From contig JAESSM010000088.1 in the NCBI GenBank assembly GCA_016764115.1, positions 1 to 7,979 of the forward strand: a stretch of DNA of 7,979 nt. Direction: 5' to 3'. Of this stretch, positions 4,951 to 7,979 are shown one piece after another. Position numbers and translations under genes: made by a program. The DNA comes from Bacteroidia bacterium (GTDB taxonomy: Bacteria > Bacteroidota > Bacteroidia > JAESSM01 > NORP286). Every line of letters starts with the position of its first letter. Position 1 is the first letter of the stretch. The notes below the pieces were generated by a model. The model saw only the letters and a list, made by a program, of their open reading frames with translations, ran no database searches and was not told the DNA's origin.

Positions 4951-6392
4951 TTCACGTTCTGCTCTTTTCTTGTGGTTATGTCATTGGCATAAATGTTAAT
5001 GTAGTCAAAGTCCGAAATAGGAGTTATGATAAGATCATAAGTTCTTTCATTATGAAATATTTCCTGTTCTCTTCTCTTTGCAGATTTCAAGGTGCTCAAT
5101 ATTGGAGCGCTGTATACTTCGGGCAGCAACTCTCCAACTTTTCGTTTCCAATAATCTAAAATAATTAGCCCGGGATCATTGGAGTATATAATCTCACCCT
5201 TATTGGATATCCGAATAACTCCGTTGACGTTCTCCGCCGGAAATTTAGCGATACTAGCTAGTTCCTTTTCATAGCGCTGTCTTTCAGTAATATCTTGTGC
5301 CACACATACTATTCCTTCAATATCTTCATCTGCATTGTACATTACTGATGCAGAAAGGTTTACCGGAATTTCAATGCCAGTGCTAGTTATAAAAGTCCTT
5401 TTTACTTCTTCCATCGATCCTTTTCTAATGATATTGAATAGGGTAACTTTATGGAAATTTTTCTTTTTTAGTATTATATCCATATACTGATCCAAGAGGT
5501 CTTTTAAGGAATAATGGAGTAATTTACAGCCGGCATCATTTATTTTTTTAATTTTCCCTTCCGCATTTAAAACTATCAAAATATCATGCATGCTGGTGAT
5601 AATATTTTCAGTTGATTTTTTTTCTTTTACAAGTAAGTTCCTTGTAGTTTTCAGGTCTTGAACCATTCCATTAAAAGACTTTGCCAGATCTCCAATTTCA
5701 TCATTAGAAGATACATCCAGATGATAATCAAGATCTCCCAGGGCAATACTTTCTGTTGCAGTTTTTACTTTATTAAGTGGACGAGTGATTATTACCGTTA
5801 TTATTATGGAAATAACAATTCCTAACAATGTAGCCAAAATTGAAAGTGAAAGAATTACTGTTTTCCCGAATTGCATAGCTTCGGTGGAATTATCTATGGC
5901 CTGTTTCAGTTCAGTATCTATATGTTCTTCGATAAAGTCAATTAACCTTATAAGGTTGGTGGATTCTTCATATATTTTAATAGCCTCTCCATCCCTTTCT
6001 TGATCATCATCCACAATCATTATGTACTTTTCAATAGCAAAATCGATCCTCTCAAAACATAATTCAGCTTGGCTTATAAGCGCCAACTCCTTTTCGGTTA
6101 GATTACCTTCCTTGGTATTGTCAAATTCCTGACTGATCATCATTGCCTCTGTTATATAGTAATCATAGATTCCTTCTTTATTTTCCAGAACAAAATCTGA
6201 TAATAATATAAGGCTGTTAAGTTTGGTAATAAGACTTGAAAAATGAGTTGATTTTTCTTTAAGAGAACTGGTTTCTTCCTCAGTATTATTTACTTTAGCA
6301 AGTTGGATGTAAGATACTATACCCATTATCAGCATTAACGACAGCAATACTGAGAACCCCAATGACAGTTTATTAAATAATGAGAAACGCAA
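4947..6392 (-). CDS. Hybrid histidine kinase, sensor half (TM-HAMP-PAS-PAS), split by frameshift
   Basis: 481 residues: membrane helix 1 (about 10-30), a helical extracytoplasmic region of about 147 residues, membrane helix 2 (about 178-203), HAMP (203-255, with [10 protein letters not shown] and [12 protein letters not shown]), a PAS domain (about 262-378, ending in [15 protein letters not shown]) and a second PAS-like domain (about 384-475, ending in YANDITTRK). The layout is that of a chemoreceptor-like, four-helix-bundle type sensor whose ligand cannot be read. The frame then runs into EQNVN and a TGA instead of the expected coiled linker and HisKA domain. Those continue in the -1 frame: inserting one A in the AAAA run (4965-4968 on the + strand is TTTT) gives [16 protein letters not shown] and one protein of about 874 residues. 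It starts 10 bp after the tail-anchored receiver gene, in the same operon. Confidence 0.82.
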   Translation of the reverse strand: MRFSLFNKLSLGFSVLLSLMLIMGIVSYIQLAKVNNTEEETSSLKEKSTHFSSLITKLNSLILLSDFVLENKEGIYDYYITEAMMISQEFDNTKEGNLTEKELALISQAELCFERIDFAIEKYIMIVDDDQERDGEAIKIYEESTNLIRLIDFIEEHIDTELKQAIDNSTEAMQFGKTVILSLSILATLLGIVISIIITVIITRPLNKVKTATESIALGDLDYHLDVSSNDEIGDLAKSFNGMVQDLKTTRNLLVKEKKSTENIITSMHDILIVLNAEGKIKKINDAGCKLLHYSLKDLLDQYMDIILKKKNFHKVTLFNIIRKGSMEEVKRTFITSTGIEIPVNLSASVMYNADEDIEGIVCVAQDITERQRYEKELASIAKFPAENVNGVIRISNKGEIIYSNDPGLIILDYWKRKVGELLPEVYSAPILSTLKSAKRREQEIFHNERTYDLIITPISDFDYINIYANDITTRKEQNVN

Positions 6393-6402
6393 TTTTATTT
6401 AT

Positions 6403-6891
6403 TTAAATTTTAATGAGTAACAAGGTAAATGTTCCTAACACTACAATCCCCCATAGAATAAAGTGTAAAATCTCTTTTCGAATAGTAAAGGTATAACTTC
6501 CTTTTTTATCCTCCACTTGTATCAATGCCTTTCCAATGTATTCAAATATTTTGCTGATAGCATTTTTATCTTTTATTACATACCCCAGTGCACCAAACCG
6601 GGATGCATCCAAGGCAACATCAATGTTTTCTTGCCCGGAAAGCACCACTACCGGAATATCATTGTTAAATTCCTTAATTGCTTTTAAGGCCTCAATACCA
6701 TTCATTTTTGGAAGTTTATAATCAAGAATTACTATATCAGGTTTTTGATAAAGGTTTTCAATACAATCTTCTGCGGATGCAAATGTCTTGAGCCGGAAAT
6801 TCATAAAATCTTTGAGTTTATGATCCAGCATTAATGAATACATCTCATTGTCTTCCACAAGGAATATAGAGGCTTCAGAGTAGGATTTCAT
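6403..6891 (-). CDS. Receiver-domain protein with C-terminal membrane helix
   Basis: A 162-residue protein: receiver (about 7-125) with E13-D14, phosphoacceptor D57, S85 followed by Gly, and K107, then a linker and a very hydrophobic C-terminal helix at about 141-160 (ILHFILWGIVVLGTFTLLLI) ending two residues before the C-terminus. It has a normal short loop with Pro at D+4 (DYKLPKMNG), unlike the other tail-anchored receiver, but shares the loss of Pro after the conserved Lys (IKDK). It is the first gene of operon 2, directly upstream of the membrane-bound kinase. A membrane-held receiver next to its kinase could compete for phosphate or sense local relay activity; this is inference. The ATG at 6891 is the only sensible start. 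The shared palindrome lies 74 bp upstream. Confidence 0.87.
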   Translation of the reverse strand: MKSYSEASIFLVEDNEMYSLMLDHKLKDFMNFRLKTFASAEDCIENLYQKPDIVILDYKLPKMNGIEALKAIKEFNNDIPVVVLSGQENIDVALDASRFGALGYVIKDKNAISKIFEYIGKALIQVEDKKGSYTFTIRKEILHFILWGIVVLGTFTLLLIKI

Positions 6892-6932
6892 ATGTTCGGC
6901 TTTAGATAATATTTAAGGTTTCCTACTCTTGC

Positions 6933-6953
6933 ATACGAATGGATGGCTGGTCA
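6933..6953 (-). promoter_or_regulatory. Putative promoter core of operon 2 (TGACC-N11-CGTAT)
   Basis: On the minus strand TGACC (6953-6949, within TTGACC) and CGTAT (6937-6933) are 11 nt apart, with CGTAT ending 41 nt before the ATG at 6891 and TGACC starting 12 nt after the palindrome. Operon 1 shows the same order with each gap within 1 nt (10, 40, 13). The sequence between the boxes is not conserved, which argues for these boxes as the functional parts. The sigma factor is unknown. Confidence 0.4.
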
Positions 6954-6965
6954 ATTATTTTTTTT

Positions 6966-6988
6966 CGACAAAAGGATAGATTTTGTCG
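6966..6988 (-). promoter_or_regulatory. Palindrome upstream of kinase operon (copy 2)
   Basis: A perfect inverted repeat: CGACAAAA (6966-6973), 7-nt centre GGATAGA, TTTTGTCG (6981-6988). It is 23 bp long like copy 1 and lies 74 bp upstream of the operon's first ATG. Relative to copy 1 the fourth stem pair is C-G instead of T-A, a two-sided change that keeps the symmetry. Both copies share AAAAGGAT on the + strand and are followed there by .TTAAA. An operator for a dimeric regulator is the leading idea. Confidence 0.55.
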
Positions 6989-7086
6989 ATTAAAGGATAA
7001 AATAGTGGGGTTATAAAGCATTTTCAAGGAGGAAAAACTAATAAAACCTACTTGTTGACCTATTAGAATATAAGAGAACTAAAAAA

Positions 7087-7155
7087 GGTCATATTGAGCC
7101 TGTCGAAATATGTACCGTGTAGACCTCGATTAGCTCAGTCTGACTATCAAAAAGT
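7087..7155. repeat. REP-like intergenic repeat, copy B
   Basis: Begins GGTCATATTGAGCCTGTCGA and matches copy A (3092-3139) over about 47 bp with some ten differences, then again at ACTATCAAAAAG after a gap of about 21 bp that corresponds to the extra hairpin of copy A. The inner ACCGTG hairpin arms are less complete here. It lies downstream of the LytTR gene's stop, so it could mark that transcript's 3' end. Confidence 0.6.
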
Positions 7156-7188
7156 AATGATTCCAATTGATCTACAGGTTTAAGAAGT

Positions 7189-7881
7189 TTATAAAAGTTT
7201 TAGTCTCTTCATGAGAAGAGATTTATAATTTTTCCCAATAGGGATTAGTTTTTTATCTAAAGATATCAGGTCATCTTCAATTACTGTGATTTTTTCAACA
7301 TTAATGATGTAAGAACGGTGAACTCTCAAGAATTTAGAACCAGGAAGTTTGTTTTCAACAGATTTCAAAGTTGAGTGAATAGTGTATTGCTTATGGCCTG
7401 AAATGTTCACGTTTACATAATCACCATAAGCCTGAACCCATTCTATTTCATCAGTATTTAACTTAACTAAAGTTGAATCAACTTTAACATATATACCCTT
7501 GCTTTTATCTGCAAGATCTACATTTTGATTATCGAAGATATTTTTTGCCTTGGAAACTGCTTTTAAAAACCTGGCTGAATTTACAGGTTTAACAAGATAA
7601 TCAGTAACCTCATATTCGTATGATTCAAGGGCATAATCAGGATCAGTTGATATTAAAATTATCTGTGGTAAAGTCTCTTGAAGTTTTAAAAACTCCATTC
7701 CAGTCATTTCAGGCATTCGGATATCAAGAAATATCAGATCAACCTCGTTTTCTATTAAATAATTAAAAGCCTCCATTGCCCTCGAGCATTTTTTGGCCAG
7801 GTTCAAAAACTCAATTTTGTCAATGAAGAGTTCAAGAATATCTACAAATAAGGGATCATCATCAACAATTATACAATTCAT
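7189..7881 (-). CDS. LytTR-family response regulator (REC-LytTR)
   Basis: A 230-residue transcriptional regulator, normal length for the LytR/AlgR family. The N-terminal receiver has D7-D9, phosphoacceptor D53 (LIFLDIRMPEMTG), S78 and K98-P99, all canonical. A linker (about 115-129) leads to a LytTR DNA-binding domain (130-230) with the hallmark YGDYVNV (152-158) and FLRVHRSYIIN (184-194). Such proteins bind short direct repeats upstream of target genes; the usual partner is a LytS/7TM-type kinase, which is not in this window. It is on the same strand as operon 2 but 297 bp upstream with a repeat between, so probably a separate transcript. It is the only DNA-binding protein here and hence a candidate output for the relay or a regulator of the shared promoter module; neither is shown by the sequence. 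Confidence 0.93.
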   Translation of the reverse strand: MNCIIVDDDPLFVDILELFIDKIEFLNLAKKCSRAMEAFNYLIENEVDLIFLDIRMPEMTGMEFLKLQETLPQIILISTDPDYALESYEYEVTDYLVKPVNSARFLKAVSKAKNIFDNQNVDLADKSKGIYVKVDSTLVKLNTDEIEWVQAYGDYVNVNISGHKQYTIHSTLKSVENKLPGSKFLRVHRSYIINVEKITVIEDDLISLDKKLIPIGKNYKSLLMKRLKLL

Positions 7882-7979
7882 CCCGTTATGATTTCATTGG
7901 TTTAATTTTAGTAAAGCTAATATAGTAATCTAAACGTAATTAATAAGTACTTAAAGTGAGCTAAAGTATAGAATGCCTA
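7882..7979 (-). other. Upstream region of LytTR regulator
   Basis: 98 bp of AT-rich sequence to the window edge, with no gene. Several near matches to the Bacteroidota -7 element TAnnTTTG occur on the minus strand (for example TACGTTTA and TAGCTTTA), but none has a convincing TTTG box at the right distance. The 23-bp palindrome and the TGACC/CGTAT boxes of the two receiver operons are absent. Confidence 0.3.

Larger units (their letters stand above)
6892..7188. other. 297-bp intergenic region between LytTR gene and operon 2
   Basis: No gene is visible. It contains the operon 2 leader, promoter boxes and palindrome (6892-6988), an AT-rich middle without recognised motifs (6989-7086), and repeat B (7087 to about 7155). 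The order of promoter module then REP-like repeat is the same as upstream of operon 1, with 98 rather than 69 bp between palindrome and repeat. Confidence 0.55.

Noticed and set aside
5785..6003. Open frame on the + strand opposite the sensor kinase
   Set aside because: Antisense shadow of the membrane helix and sensor region; no independent support.
6536..6721. Open frame on the + strand opposite the 162-residue receiver
   Set aside because: Antisense shadow of the receiver domain; no independent support.
7158..7173. TGATTC[T/C]AATTGATCT shared with 2927-2942 (15 of 16 bases)
   Set aside because: One copy is a leader next to a start codon and the other lies downstream of the LytTR gene; a short AT-rich match without shared context is not convincing.
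7204..7221. Stem TCTCTTC-ATGA-GAAGAGA near the end of the LytTR gene
   Set aside because: It lies inside the coding sequence, and the minus-strand sequence after it has no continuous T tract, so a terminator call is not supported.

Overview
The window is AT-rich and looks like a Bacteroidota chromosome, possibly Cytophagales or a relative; that placement is inferred. Supporting signs are a stand-alone subunit IV gene directly after heme-copper oxidase subunit III, start codons preceded by A-rich sequence rather than strong Shine-Dalgarno motifs, a LytTR response regulator of Bacteroidota type, and intergenic repeats of the 'GTCATTCTGA..GTGAAGAATCT' and 'TCATATTGAGCC..TCGAAAT' kinds.

Layout. 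At the left edge (1-440, + strand) is the end of a cytochrome oxidase operon: the last codons of subunit III, then subunit IV. Everything else is on the minus strand and is signal transduction. From right to left, in transcription order: a LytTR response regulator (7189-7881); a spacer with repeat B and a palindromic promoter module (6892-7188); operon 2 (3429-6891), with a tail-anchored receiver, a hybrid histidine kinase split by one frameshift into a sensor ORF and a kinase ORF, and an Hpt protein; a 502-bp spacer with repeat-like DNA and a second copy of the promoter module (2927-3428); and operon 1 (462-2926), six tandem genes that encode only receiver domains and sit 5-7 bp apart or overlapping.

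How the genes may work together (inference). The kinase has HisKA, HATPase and REC domains, and the Hpt gene overlaps its 3' end, so a full His-Asp-His-Asp phosphorelay is encoded. Seven single-domain receivers are available as acceptors or sinks; none has a DNA-binding or enzymatic output. Two carry a C-terminal membrane helix. One has lost the central part of the fold, including the phosphoacceptor Asp. Five of the seven, plus the truncated gene's surviving Lys region, belong to a divergent class without the Lys-Pro pair; four of these also have an enlarged loop after the phosphoacceptor.

The most striking non-coding signal is a 23-bp palindrome with a compensatory base-pair change. It lies 73 and 74 bp upstream of the first start codon of operons 1 and 2, followed at near-constant spacing by the same two short boxes. 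This suggests the kinase operon and the receiver array are co-regulated.
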